Source: Alysiella sp.
GTDB taxonomy: Bacteria > Pseudomonadota > Gammaproteobacteria > Burkholderiales > Neisseriaceae
Direction of reading: 5' to 3'
Assembly: GCF_030525755.1 (NCBI RefSeq)
Contig: NZ_JAUNEC010000023.1
Coordinates: 1 to 25,659 of the forward strand
DNA length: 25,659 nucleotides
Shown here: positions 1 through 7,616 of the stretch, in pieces
How positions within the stretch are numbered: the stretch's first letter is position 1
Layout of the letters: each line of letters begins with the position of its first letter
Notes under the pieces: model-generated
The model's input: only the letters and a program-made list of their open reading frames with translations
The model's database searches: none
Told to the model about the DNA's origin: nothing
Made by a program: the position numbers and the translations under genes

Positions 1-1146
1 TTGATTTTGTATGTGCCAGCAGGACGTGCCGTGTTGGAAATGGTGTCCAATGGCGTGGCAAAAGTGTTGAGCTATGGCAATCAGGGCGTGTCGTTTTTGT
101 TTGGCGGCTTGGTTGATGGCAAAATGTTTGAATTGTTTGGTGGCGGTGGATTTGTGTTTGCATTCCGCGTGTTGCCGATGATTATTTTCTTTTCGTCTTT
201 GATTGCGGTTTTGTATTATTTGGGCGTCATGGGTTGGGTCATCAAAATTTTGGGTGGCGCATTGCAAAAGGCTTTGGGCACATCTCGTGCCGAATCCATG
301 TCTGCTGCCGCCAATATTTTTGTGGGGCAAACCGAAGCCCCTTTGGTGGTCAAACCCTTTATTGCGAAAATGACCACATCTGAATTGTTTGCCGTGATGA
401 CGGGCGGCTTGGCATCGATTGCGGGTTCGGTGTTGGGTGGCTATGCGGCGATGGGCGTGCAAATGGAATATTTGATTGCGGCATCGTTTATGGCGGCACC
501 TGGGGGCTTGCTGTTTGCCAAAATCATCATTCCCGAAACCGAAAAACCCCAAGACGACCCCAATGTGAAATTGAGTTTCACAGCCGAAGGCGAAACGCCC
601 CCTGCCAATGTGATTGACGCGGCGGCGGCTGGTGCATCAACAGGCTTGCAAATTGCACTGAACGTGGGCGCGATGTTGATTGCGTTTGTGGGCATTATTG
701 CTTTGTTTAATGGCATGGTGGGCGGCATTGGCGGCTTGTTTGGCGTGGAAAACCTGACTTTGGACAAAATTTTGGGTTACGCTTTTGCGCCTTTGGCTTG
801 GGTGATTGGCGCACCTTGGGCGGAAGCGCAAGCGGCTGGTTCGTTCATCGGTCAAAAAATCGTGATTAACGAATTTGTGGCGTACACCGAATTCATCAAT
901 TACACCAAAGACAGCGCACAAATCGCATTGAGCGACAAAACCAAAGCCATTGTTTCTTTTGCATTATGTGGTTTTGCCAACTTGGGTTCTATTGCGATTT
1001 TGGTGGGTGGCTTGTCCATCATGGCACCCAACAGACGCGGCGACATTGCGCGTTTAGGCGTGTATGCTTTGATTGCGGGCACTTTGTCCAATTTGATGAG
1101 CGCGACCATTGCGGGCTTGTTTATTGGTTTAAGTTCAACCATGTAA
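1..1146 (+). CDS. Concentrative nucleoside transporter (NupC/CNT family), 5'-truncated by window edge
   Basis: This is an inner-membrane nucleoside importer of the CNT family, which couples nucleoside uptake to an ion gradient. The visible 381 residues are mostly hydrophobic helices. They contain the family signatures GQTEAP (about residue 109), the APGG region after the LIAASFMA helix, and a late NEFVAYTEF segment matching the NEFVA of E. coli NupC. E. coli NupC is about 400 residues and has roughly 40 residues before the point where this sequence begins, so the start lies outside the window and the TTG at base 1 is probably not the true start. It lies upstream of deoC and deoA on the same strand, so uptake and catabolism of deoxynucleosides are neighbours. 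The 400-base repeat-rich gap to deoC makes a single transcript uncertain. Family assignment is firm; the exact substrate and the nupC/nupX subtype are not. Confidence 0.9.
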   Translation: MILYVPAGRAVLEMVSNGVAKVLSYGNQGVSFLFGGLVDGKMFELFGGGGFVFAFRVLPMIIFFSSLIAVLYYLGVMGWVIKILGGALQKALGTSRAESMSAAANIFVGQTEAPLVVKPFIAKMTTSELFAVMTGGLASIAGSVLGGYAAMGVQMEYLIAASFMAAPGGLLFAKIIIPETEKPQDDPNVKLSFTAEGETPPANVIDAAAAGASTGLQIALNVGAMLIAFVGIIALFNGMVGGIGGLFGVENLTLDKILGYAFAPLAWVIGAPWAEAQAAGSFIGQKIVINEFVAYTEFINYTKDSAQIALSDKTKAIVSFALCGFANLGSIAILVGGLSIMAPNRRGDIARLGVYALIAGTLSNLMSATIAGLFIGLSSTM

Positions 1147-1205
1147 CAGCACATTCAGGCTGCTTTTCAGTACACGACAATTTTTGATGTTGCCATGAAC
1201 CTACT

Positions 1206-1298
1206 CCCTCCCCCTATGTAAGGGGGAGGGCTGGGGTGGGGGTTAGAAACCCAACGCACCACCCCCACCCTAACCCTCCCCCGCCAGATGGGGGAGGG
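1206..1298. repeat. GC-rich REP-like palindromic repeat pair
   Basis: Two units, each CCCTCCCCC, seven bases, GGGGGAGGG, face each other and are joined by complementary arms of the type GGGTGGGGGT/ACCCCCACCC. The whole forms one long imperfect palindrome in a gene-free gap. Such CCCTC...GAGGG repeats are widespread extragenic palindromes in proteobacteria. The composition is unlike the surrounding coding DNA. Confidence 0.75.
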
Positions 1299-1304
1299 AA
1301 CAGA

Positions 1305-1353
1305 TTTCAGGCAGCCAAACCATTTTTGTTGTGTATTGTAAGGCTGCCTGAAA
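1305..1353. terminator. Inverted DUS pair, possible terminator
   Basis: TTTCAGGCAGCC (1305-1316) and GGCTGCCTGAAA (1342-1353) can form a 12-bp stem around a 25-base AT-rich loop, followed by TGTTTTTTAA. In Neisseriaceae such DUS pairs often serve as intrinsic terminators. It lies about 160 bases after the transporter stop, so it could end that transcript. Confidence 0.55.
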
Positions 1354-1366
1354 TGTTTTTTAACGC

Positions 1367-1532
1367 GAGTTCGGGATAAAAGTGATTGATAAATTTAAGT
1401 AACTTTGCTCCCTCTCCCTATGGGAGAGGGCAGGGGAGAGGGTTGCTGCTCAACAATCCCTCTCTCCAACGCTTTCCAAAAAGGAGAGAGGGCTGGTTTA
1501 TTGGCTTATTTACAGTTACTTATCCCGAGTTC
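1367..1532. repeat. Inverted-repeat-bounded element carrying a second REP-like palindrome
   Basis: GAGTTCGGGATAA (1367-1379) and TTATCCCGAGTTC (1520-1532) are near-perfect inverted repeats around a 166-bp segment. Inside, 1409-1492 repeats the CCCTCTCCC/GGGAGAGGG palindrome pattern. A related TTATCCCGAATTCA end occurs near 8452 and a weaker version near 16458, so this looks like part of a dispersed family. It contains no convincing gene; the short reading frame across it is repeat sequence. Confidence 0.55.
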
Positions 1533-1553
1533 ACGTTTTTTTAGGAAAGAAAA

Positions 1554-2270
1554 ATGTTTACAAAAAATCAAATTGTTCAGGTTATGGATTTGACTTCACT
1601 CAACGAAACCGATACGCCAGCGACCATCATCGCCTTGTGCGACAAAGCGCGAAATGCTTTGGGCGATGTGGCGGCGGTGTGTGTTTATTTGCCGTTTGTG
1701 GCGTTGGCAAAAAGCAGGCTGCCTGAAACGGTGGCGGTGGCTACTGTGGTCAATTTTCCAACAGGCGATGAGCCAGCCGAACAAATCATTGCCGATACCC
1801 AACAGGCACTTCAAGACGGTGCCAATGAAATTGACATGGTGTTTCCCTATCGCGCATTCCAGCAAGGGCAAGCCGAAGTGGGGCGCGATTTAACCGCAAA
1901 AATCGCCCAAATTTGCCACGAAAAGGGCGCAAAATTAAAAGTGATTTTGGAAACAGGCGCACTCAACGATGAAGAAATTGCCCAAATCGCACAGATTTGC
2001 ATTCAGGCAGGCGCGGATTTTTTGAAAACCTCAACAGGCAAAATCCCACAAGGTGCGAGCTTAAACGCTGCCGCGATTTTATTGCAAGTCATTAAAAAAT
2101 CAGGCAAACAGGATGGTGTGGGCATCAAATTATCGGGCGGTGTGCGCGAAATTCAGGCAGCCCACGATTTCATGCAACAAGCGGCTGATGTGTTTGGCGC
2201 AGATTGGGTTCAGGCAGCCACGTTCCGCATTGGCGCGTCTGCTTTATTGGATAATATTTTGAAAAATTAA
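1554..2270 (+). CDS. deoC: Deoxyribose-phosphate aldolase
   Basis: DeoC splits 2-deoxy-D-ribose 5-phosphate into glyceraldehyde 3-phosphate and acetaldehyde in the cytoplasm, the last step of deoxynucleoside breakdown. The 238-residue protein has the class I aldolase residues in place: Asp94 (in EIDMVFPY), the Schiff-base Lys158 (in FLKTSTGK) and Lys192 (in GIKLSGG), matching E. coli D102, K167 and K201. Length is slightly under the 259 of E. coli. AGGAAAG lies just upstream of the ATG. A perfect DUS at 1716-1727 is translated in frame as part of SRLPET, in a loop region, so the uptake signal has been accommodated inside the gene. deoA follows after about 70 bases, so the two probably form an operon. 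Confidence 0.96.
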   Translation: MFTKNQIVQVMDLTSLNETDTPATIIALCDKARNALGDVAAVCVYLPFVALAKSRLPETVAVATVVNFPTGDEPAEQIIADTQQALQDGANEIDMVFPYRAFQQGQAEVGRDLTAKIAQICHEKGAKLKVILETGALNDEEIAQIAQICIQAGADFLKTSTGKIPQGASLNAAAILLQVIKKSGKQDGVGIKLSGGVREIQAAHDFMQQAADVFGADWVQAATFRIGASALLDNILKN

Positions 2271-2339
2271 GGGAAAATGTTTTCAGGCAGCCTGAAAAGT
2301 TTTTCTATTTTTAAAAACAATATTTTAGGGATAACAAAA

Positions 2340-3665
2340 ATGGCATTTTTAATGCAAGAAATCATTCGCAAAAAACGCGACCAACAAATCTTGACCCCAG
2401 AAGAAATTCAATTTTACATTCAAGGTGTTACCAATGAAACCGTGAGCGAAGGGCAAATTGCCGCATTTTGCATGGCGGTGTTTTTCAACAAAATGAATTT
2501 GGACGAGCGCACAGCCCTGACCGCCGCCATGCGCGATTCGGGCGATACGCTGAAATGGCAAGGTTTTGATTTAAATGGACCTTTGTTGGATAAGCATTCT
2601 ACGGGCGGTGTGGGCGATGTGGTTTCGCTCATGCTTGCGCCCATGTTGGCGGCGTGTGGCGCGTATGTGCCGATGATTGCAGGGCGCGGCTTGGGACACA
2701 CGGGCGGTACTTTGGATAAATTGGAAAGCATTCAAGGCTTTGATATTTTTCCGTCTCCACAAAAAATGCAGGAAATGGTTAAGCAAATCGGTTGTGTGAT
2801 TGTGGGACAAACGGGCAACCTTGCCCCTGCCGACCGCAAAATCTACGCCACGCGAGACGTTACCGCTACGGTAGAAAGCCTTGATTTGATTACAGCGTCC
2901 ATCTTATCCAAAAAATTAGCCGAAGGCTTGGACAGCTTGGTTATGGACGTGAAAGTGGGCAATGGCGCGTTTATGCCAACTTATGAATTATCACGTGCTT
3001 TGGCGCAATCCATCGCGCAAGTTGCCACGCAAGCAGGCTGCCAAACCACCGCTTTATTGACCGACATGAACGAAGTGTTGGCGTCCAGCGCGGGCAATGC
3101 GGTGGAAGTGCGCGAGGCGGTGCGCTATTTGCGTGGCGATTACCGCAATCCGCGTTTGCACGAGGCAACCATGGCGTTGTCGGCAGAATTGCTGGTAAAC
3201 GGCAAATTGGCGCAAACGCGCGAACAGGCACGCGAAAAATTGCAAACGGTGTTGGACAATGGTTTGGCGTTGGATTATTTCAATCGCATGGTGGTGGCGC
3301 AGGGCGGTGCGGCAGATTTTGGCAATCAATTTGAAACTCTGTTGCCCAAAGCCAATGTGATTAAGCCTGTTTTCGCGCCTGAAAGTGGCTTTATCAGCGA
3401 AATGAACACGCGCGATATTGGCGTGGCGGTCATCAATTTGGGTGGCGGCAGACGTGTTGCCAGCGACAAAATTGACCACAGTGTCGGCTTTGATGAGATT
3501 CTGCCCATCGGCACGAAAGTGGACACGCAAACGCCCATCGCCACCATTCACGCGAAAAACGAGCAAGACTGGCAAATTGCCGCCAATGCGTATTTAAATG
3601 CGGTGAAAATCAGCGAAAATGCGCCAAGTGAACGTCCGATGGTTTATGAAACTTTGACGGCTTAA
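2340..3665 (+). CDS. deoA: Thymidine phosphorylase
   Basis: DeoA performs phosphorolysis of thymidine and deoxyuridine to the base and deoxyribose 1-phosphate. The 441-residue protein has the pyrimidine-nucleoside phosphorylase family features: KHSTGGVGD (phosphate and substrate loop, about residue 84) and AGRGLGHTGGTLDKLE (about residue 115). Length matches E. coli DeoA (440). I chose the ATG at 2340 because it gives MAFLMQEIIRKKRD, aligning with the E. coli N-terminus MFLAQEIIRKKRD, and has TTTAGGGATAAC as ribosome site. A longer frame from 2277 would translate the DUS at 2282-2293 and is unlikely. It pairs functionally with the upstream deoC, but the phosphopentomutase that links the two steps (deoB) is not in the window. 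Confidence 0.96.
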   Translation: MAFLMQEIIRKKRDQQILTPEEIQFYIQGVTNETVSEGQIAAFCMAVFFNKMNLDERTALTAAMRDSGDTLKWQGFDLNGPLLDKHSTGGVGDVVSLMLAPMLAACGAYVPMIAGRGLGHTGGTLDKLESIQGFDIFPSPQKMQEMVKQIGCVIVGQTGNLAPADRKIYATRDVTATVESLDLITASILSKKLAEGLDSLVMDVKVGNGAFMPTYELSRALAQSIAQVATQAGCQTTALLTDMNEVLASSAGNAVEVREAVRYLRGDYRNPRLHEATMALSAELLVNGKLAQTREQAREKLQTVLDNGLALDYFNRMVVAQGGAADFGNQFETLLPKANVIKPVFAPESGFISEMNTRDIGVAVINLGGGRRVASDKIDHSVGFDEILPIGTKVDTQTPIATIHAKNEQDWQIAANAYLNAVKISENAPSERPMVYETLTA

Positions 3666-3703
3666 CCCATTTTCAGGCAGCTTGAAATATTTGCTATGCA
3701 CAC

Positions 3704-3766
3704 CAATTGACTGAAAAATTTGAATTGATTGAGCAATTCGGTTTGTACGGCTTACTCTATAAATAA
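3704..3766 (+). pseudogene. Possible decayed C-terminal coding fragment
   Basis: Between deoA and the spoT terminator, one frame reads QLTEKFELIEQFGLYGLLYK and then a stop. It has no start or ribosome site and is preceded closely by a stop in the same frame. The amphipathic, protein-like composition suggests a leftover gene end, but I do not recognise the family and chance is possible. Confidence 0.2.
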
Positions 3767-3769
3767 AAA

Positions 3770-3832
3770 TTATCGTGTACTGCAATCTGCCCTTAACTTG
3801 ATGCGCAAATATACAAGGCTGCCTGAAAAACA
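3770..3832. repeat. Dispersed repeat copy (AACTTG..GCGC.AATAT.CAAGGC)
   Basis: The stretch ending in AACTTGATGCGCAAATATAC then AAGGCTGCCTGAAAA is closely matched at about 8335-8391, where it reads AACTTGGGGCGCGAATATGC then AAGGCAGCCTGAAAA. Both copies are intergenic and both end in a DUS-like sequence, so they are related non-coding repeats. Confidence 0.5.
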
Positions 3833-3854
3833 TAATCGGTTTTTAGGCAGCCTT
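3815..3854. terminator. DUS hairpin between convergent deoA and spoT
   Basis: AAGGCTGCCTGAAAAA (3815-3830) and TTTTTAGGCAGCCTT (3840-3854) form a stem of about 15 bp with a 9-base loop. It sits directly after the spoT stop on the minus strand and downstream of deoA on the plus strand, so it may act in both directions. The right arm has one DUS mismatch. Confidence 0.6.
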
Positions 3855-3875
3855 AAATATGACAAACACAACTAC

Positions 3876-6041
3876 TCACACACGCATCACTTTTCGCACT
3901 TGTGGGATATCGTGCAATTTGGCAATGATGTTTTGCAACTGTGCTAAATCATACACATTCAAGCTAAACCGAAACTCAATAAATCCCTCCGTTCCTGCTT
4001 GTGATTTAGACAGGGTATCCACCGCCGAAATATTACCGCCTGCCGCTGAAATAGCGGAAGTCATTGCAGCCAAAAGTGCGTGTGTGTCCACCGATGAAAC
4101 CGTAATTGCCGCATCGTGCAATTTGCGGTGTTCTTCAGGCAACACTGTCCAATCGGCATCAAGCTGGGTATCGGGGTCGGATTTCAGTAAAGTGGCACAG
4201 TTATCACGATGAATAATTAAACCTTGGTCTTTAACAATTGCAGCGCGCACGGCATCACCAGGTAAGGGCATACAGCATTTACCTAAATGCAAACGCGCAC
4301 TTTCGCTACCATTTACCTGAATGGGACTTAATTTGACTTCGCCACCAAATTGCTTGCCTGCCAATGCCGCGATGTCCATCGCCACCGCCGCAGGCAGGGT
4401 TAAGCCCATACCCACGTTGTACAACATTTCTTCCCATGTTTGCTGACGGTCTGCCAATAATTGCAAATATTTGTCTTTGAGTTCTTCAGAAGCCGCTACT
4501 TCTTTGGGCAATAAACTTGCCAAAGCACGCGCCAATAAACCTTCTCCCAAACTCACAGCATCTTCACGGCTGGTGTTTTTGATGTAATTGCGAATGGCAC
4601 TGCGCGCCCGCCCTGTGGCAGCAAAATTGAGCCATGCTGGATTGGGTTTGCCATGTGGCGATGTGATGATTTCTACTGTATCGCCTGTTTTAAGTACGGT
4701 TCGCAAGGGAACGGCTATTTTATTGACCCTTGCACCCACGCAACGGTTGCCGATGTCGGTATGCACCCAATAGGCAAAATCAATCGGCGTTGCACCGCGT
4801 GGCAGCGTAATGATTTTGCCTTTGGGTGTAAACACATAGGTTTCGTTGGGATACAAATCCACTTTAACGTGTTCCAAAAACTCCATTGCATTCGCGCTGC
4901 GGGCTTGTAAGTCCAAAATGTTTTGTAGCCATTGATGTGTGCGTTTTTCATTTTCGCTTTCAGGCAGCCCTGCTTCTTGTTTGTAACTCCAATGGCTTGC
5001 CACACCACTTTCTGCCAGTTGGTGCATTTCTCGAGTGCGGATTTGTACTTCAATTGGTAAACCTGATGGACCGTTTAAAGTGGTGTGCAGACTTTTGTAG
5101 CCATTATTTTTGGGAATGGCAATGTAATCTTTGATTTTGCCTGGCTTGGGTTGATACAGACTGTGTAATACGCCCAAAGTGGCATAACAGGCTGGAATAG
5201 AATTGACGATGACGCGAAAACCGTAAATATCCAACACTTCTTCAAATTTAATGTGCTTGGCTAGCATTTTTTCGTGAATATTGTAGAGGTTTTTTTCACG
5301 CCCAATGATTTTGGCTTCTATATTGTTGGCAACCAAACGCAAACTCATGTCGCGCAGCACGCGTTCTATCACGTCATGACGGTTCTTCTTGAATTGTGTC
5401 ATGGCCTTTTGCAATACATCATAACGTTTGGGGTGCATGGCTTGAAATGCCAAGTCTTGCAATTCACGGTAAACGTGGTTCAGTCCCAAACGGTTGGCAA
5501 TTGGTGCATAAACTTCCAATGTTTCAGTAGCAATACGGCGGCGACTGGCTGGACTTTTTGCACCCAAAGTGCGCATATTGTGCAAACGGTCGGACAATTT
5601 CACAATAATGACACGCACATCTTTGGTCATCGCCAAAATCAATTTGCGAAAACTTTCAGCTTGTTGTTCAGCTTTATTGTCGTAGCTCAAATTTTCCAAT
5701 TTGGACAAACCGTCCACCATTTCCGCAATCGTGTCGCCAAATTCTTGCACCATTTGCGCTTTGGTAACAGGCGTATCTTCCAAAACATCGTGCATTAAAC
5801 CCGCACATAAGGTTTGAATGTCCATGCGCCATTTTGCCAATTCCCATGTTACCGCTATGGGGTGTGTGATGTAGGGTTCGCCACTTTTGCGCGTTTGCCC
5901 ATCGTGTGCATGAAACGCATAGGCGCAAGCACGCTCCAATAACAGCAAATCTTCGTGATTGAGATAACGGGCTTCACGAAACAATTTTTCACGCACTTGG
6001 GCAGTTAAGCTGTCATAAGGGGCGGTGGGTTCGGTGGACAT
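3876..6041 (-). CDS. spoT: Bifunctional (p)ppGpp synthetase/hydrolase (RSH, SpoT type)
   Basis: This enzyme makes and degrades the stringent-response alarmone (p)ppGpp. The 721 residues show the long RSH layout. The HD hydrolase domain has HDGQTRKSGEPYITHP and the metal-binding His84-Asp85 in LMHDVLEDT. The synthetase domain has YGFRVIV and NNGYKSLHTT. A TGS domain (VFTPKGKIITLPRGATPIDFAYWVH) follows, then a CC-containing zinc-finger-like segment (GKCCMPLPGD) and a C-terminal ACT domain. The catalytic-loop motif reads KIKD in PGKIKDYIAIPK, the basic RxKD-like class of bifunctional enzymes rather than the acidic ExDD of RelA, with a conservative R-to-K change. An intact HD site argues for active hydrolase. 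GGAAACC precedes the ATG. The gene follows gmk and rpoZ in the usual order but is separated from rpoZ by about 515 bases of terminator and repeats, so it probably has its own promoter. Confidence 0.95.
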   Translation of the reverse strand: MSTEPTAPYDSLTAQVREKLFREARYLNHEDLLLLERACAYAFHAHDGQTRKSGEPYITHPIAVTWELAKWRMDIQTLCAGLMHDVLEDTPVTKAQMVQEFGDTIAEMVDGLSKLENLSYDNKAEQQAESFRKLILAMTKDVRVIIVKLSDRLHNMRTLGAKSPASRRRIATETLEVYAPIANRLGLNHVYRELQDLAFQAMHPKRYDVLQKAMTQFKKNRHDVIERVLRDMSLRLVANNIEAKIIGREKNLYNIHEKMLAKHIKFEEVLDIYGFRVIVNSIPACYATLGVLHSLYQPKPGKIKDYIAIPKNNGYKSLHTTLNGPSGLPIEVQIRTREMHQLAESGVASHWSYKQEAGLPESENEKRTHQWLQNILDLQARSANAMEFLEHVKVDLYPNETYVFTPKGKIITLPRGATPIDFAYWVHTDIGNRCVGARVNKIAVPLRTVLKTGDTVEIITSPHGKPNPAWLNFAATGRARSAIRNYIKNTSREDAVSLGEGLLARALASLLPKEVAASEELKDKYLQLLADRQQTWEEMLYNVGMGLTLPAAVAMDIAALAGKQFGGEVKLSPIQVNGSESARLHLGKCCMPLPGDAVRAAIVKDQGLIIHRDNCATLLKSDPDTQLDADWTVLPEEHRKLHDAAITVSSVDTHALLAAMTSAISAAGGNISAVDTLSKSQAGTEGFIEFRFSLNVYDLAQLQNIIAKLHDIPQVRKVMRV

Positions 6042-6154
6042 GGTGTGGTTTCCTTTGGCATGGTCATCATTTAAAGCGGTTGTGCGTTTTCAGGCAGCTT
6101 GTTTTTCTTGCCATATTGGCTGCCTGAAAGCCAATTCTTGCATTGACGTTTTAT

Positions 6155-6415
6155 GGTCGTTTCAAATTAAGAACCTGTATTCATAAGATTGATGGCTTGA
6201 TTTTATCGTCAATTCTTGCGAATACAAGGCGGATTTTCATACCAATATTGAACATATCGGTGTGAAAAGCCAACACAGTAGGCGCATGAAGTGGCGATAA
6301 AAGCAAGCTATTGAGATTGTGAATACAGGTTCTAACACAGACAAGGCAACAACGACTGCCGTGTATGCCCAGTACATCAAAGAGCTGGCAACGCCGTATT
6401 ATTTTGATTCCAAAC
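6155..6415. repeat. Old dispersed repeat (GGTCGTTTCAAATTAA family), interrupted by a MITE
   Basis: GGTCGTTTCAAATTAA (6155-6170) is identical to 19603-19618. After the inserted element at 6171-6332, the repeat resumes: 6351-6405 matches 19623-19677 at roughly 70% by eye (shared CCGTGTA, then TGGCAACGC and GTAT.ATTT). Translated, both copies give VY..YI..LAT.Y, so the repeat may derive from a coding sequence. It lies in the 515-base gap between rpoZ and spoT. Confidence 0.55.
6171..6332. mobile_element. MITE-like element, 162 bp, with TAA target duplication
   Basis: The segment begins GAACCTGTATTCA and ends with the exact complement TGAATACAGGTTC, giving 13-bp perfect terminal inverted repeats that continue imperfectly for about 15 more bases. 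TAA flanks both ends (6168-6170 and 6333-6335), as expected for a 3-bp target duplication of an IS5-type transposase. It is too short to encode a transposase, so it would need one in trans. The minus-strand reading frame across it is not a convincing gene. Confidence 0.65.
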
Positions 6416-6445
6416 AACTGTAACTTTTGATTTGATTAAGGGCAA

Positions 6446-6490
6446 CAATACCGCCTTACACAAATTCATGCTTTGTTGCAGGCGGTATTG
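6446..6490. terminator. Inverted repeat in the rpoZ-spoT gap
   Basis: CAATACCGCC (6446-6455) and GGCGGTATTG (6481-6490) are perfect inverted repeats with a 25-base loop. GCAACAA/TTGTTGC can pair as an alternative. There is no clear T-run, so terminator activity is uncertain. Confidence 0.35.
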
Positions 6491-6501
6491 CGTTTTACCA
6501 T

Positions 6502-6540
6502 AAAAACAGATGAATGGTTTGTACGGTTTCATCTGTTTTT
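6502..6540 (-). terminator. Intrinsic terminator after rpoZ
   Basis: AAAAACAGATGAA (6502-6514) and TTCATCTGTTTTT (6528-6540) are perfect inverted repeats with a 13-base loop. Read on the minus strand this is a stem closing in a T-run about 18 bases after the rpoZ stop. It should end gmk-rpoZ transcripts before spoT. Confidence 0.75.
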
Positions 6541-6557
6541 TCAATCGTGGTGTTTGC

Positions 6558-6761
6558 TTATTTGCGATTCAAAATTTCCACACCCACTTGTCCTGCCGCG
6601 ATTTCACGCAAAGCGGTAACGGTGGCTTTATTGTGGCGCACATCATCAACCAAAGGTTGTGTGCCATTTTCCAATTGGCGCGCACGGCGTGCGGCTGCCA
6701 AAGTTAAATCAAAGTGGTTGGGAATTTGGGTAATACAATCTTCAACGGTAATGCGTGCCAT
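6558..6761 (-). CDS. rpoZ: DNA-directed RNA polymerase subunit omega
   Basis: Omega is the small structural subunit that helps assemble RNA polymerase by binding the beta-prime subunit; in many proteobacteria it also forms part of a ppGpp site. The 67 residues have the family pattern MARITVEDCI near the N-terminus, the helix RFDL/HFDLTLAAARRARQL, and the later conserved KATVTALREIAAGQV. Length fits the shorter betaproteobacterial form. Its position between gmk and spoT is the conserved neighbourhood in proteobacteria. A poor AAGAAA-like ribosome site precedes the ATG. A perfect inverted-repeat terminator follows the stop. Confidence 0.95.
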   Translation of the reverse strand: MARITVEDCITQIPNHFDLTLAAARRARQLENGTQPLVDDVRHNKATVTALREIAAGQVGVEILNRK

Positions 6762-6854
6762 TTTTTTCTTTCGTTAATAATTAAAGGGCTTTTCAGGCTG
6801 CCTTAATCCCTTGTTAATTCAAAAGGCTGCCTGAAACCAGTAGCTGTGGGTATT

Positions 6855-7463
6855 TTACGGATTTTGCAATACTTTTTCAATGTTTTTCGCTTGCCATCTT
6901 TGGCTGTGTCGTGCTGCCACAATGATGCTCAATAAAGCGTTTTCTGCCGTGTCCAAATCATCATTTTGCACCACATAATCAAATTCAAATGCGTGTTCCA
7001 TTTCGGCTACGGCTTCCGATAAGCGGCGTTGAATCACGGCATCGCTGTCGCTGGCACGACCACGCAAACGCCGCTCCAATTCAGACAAAGACGGTGGCAG
7101 AATAAAAATGCCAATAGCTTCGGGCAAAGCCTGTCGCACTTGCGCCGCGCCTTGTACATCAATTTCCAGAATCACATCAAAGCCCTGTTGGCAAAGTTGT
7201 TGTACACCTGCCACGCTGGTACCGTAATAATTGCCAAATACTTGGGCGTGTTCTAAAAACGCGCCCTGCCCTACCAAATCCAAAAATTGCGCTTCATTGA
7301 CAAAATAATAGTGCAGCCCATTGATTTCACCCTCACGCGCAGGGCGCGTGGTGTGTGAAACCGAAACGCGAATGCGTTCGTGTTTTTGCACCAAGCGCGA
7401 AACCAAAGTGGTTTTACCAGTACCAGAGGCGGCGGAAATGATGAAAATATTGCCTTGTTGCAT
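6855..7463 (-). CDS. gmk: Guanylate kinase
   Basis: Gmk phosphorylates GMP and dGMP to the diphosphates with ATP in the cytoplasm, a step that also sets the GDP/GTP supply for (p)ppGpp made by the neighbouring spoT. The 202-residue protein starts MQQGNIFIISAASGTGKTTL with the P-loop SGTGKT. It continues with the GMP-binding SHTTRPAREGEINGLHYYFV, the DVILEIDVQGAAQVR strand and the lid region RLRGRASDSDAVIQRRL. I chose the ATG at 7463 because it has AGGGAT at the right spacing and gives the usual family N-terminus; an upstream in-frame ATG at 7553 would add 30 residues of non-family sequence including a translated DUS. rpoZ follows after about 90 bases. Confidence 0.96.
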   Translation of the reverse strand: MQQGNIFIISAASGTGKTTLVSRLVQKHERIRVSVSHTTRPAREGEINGLHYYFVNEAQFLDLVGQGAFLEHAQVFGNYYGTSVAGVQQLCQQGFDVILEIDVQGAAQVRQALPEAIGIFILPPSLSELERRLRGRASDSDAVIQRRLSEAVAEMEHAFEFDYVVQNDDLDTAENALLSIIVAARHSQRWQAKNIEKVLQNP

Positions 7464-7616
7464 GATTTTATCCCTATTATCCACATCAAATAGATGACTT
7501 AATATTATGCCACAAACAGTCCATAACTGTCTTTCAGGCAGCCTACACCACAAAAAAGCGCAATCCGTGTTATAGTTTCAGGCAGCCTGATTAACCACTT
7601 TTAAAAGGATTTTCTC

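Noticed and set aside
1405..1593. Plus-strand frame of 62 codons upstream of deoC
   Set aside because: It covers the REP-like palindrome and overlaps the deoC start in another frame.
2277..2339. Longer N-terminus for deoA
   Set aside because: It would translate a DUS; the E. coli alignment and ribosome site fit the ATG at 2340.
3859..5798. Several plus-strand frames over spoT
   Set aside because: They are shadows of the strong minus-strand SpoT coding sequence.
6181..6417. Minus-strand reading frame of 78 codons
   Set aside because: It runs across the MITE and the old repeat, has no ribosome site and no recognisable family; it is repeat sequence.
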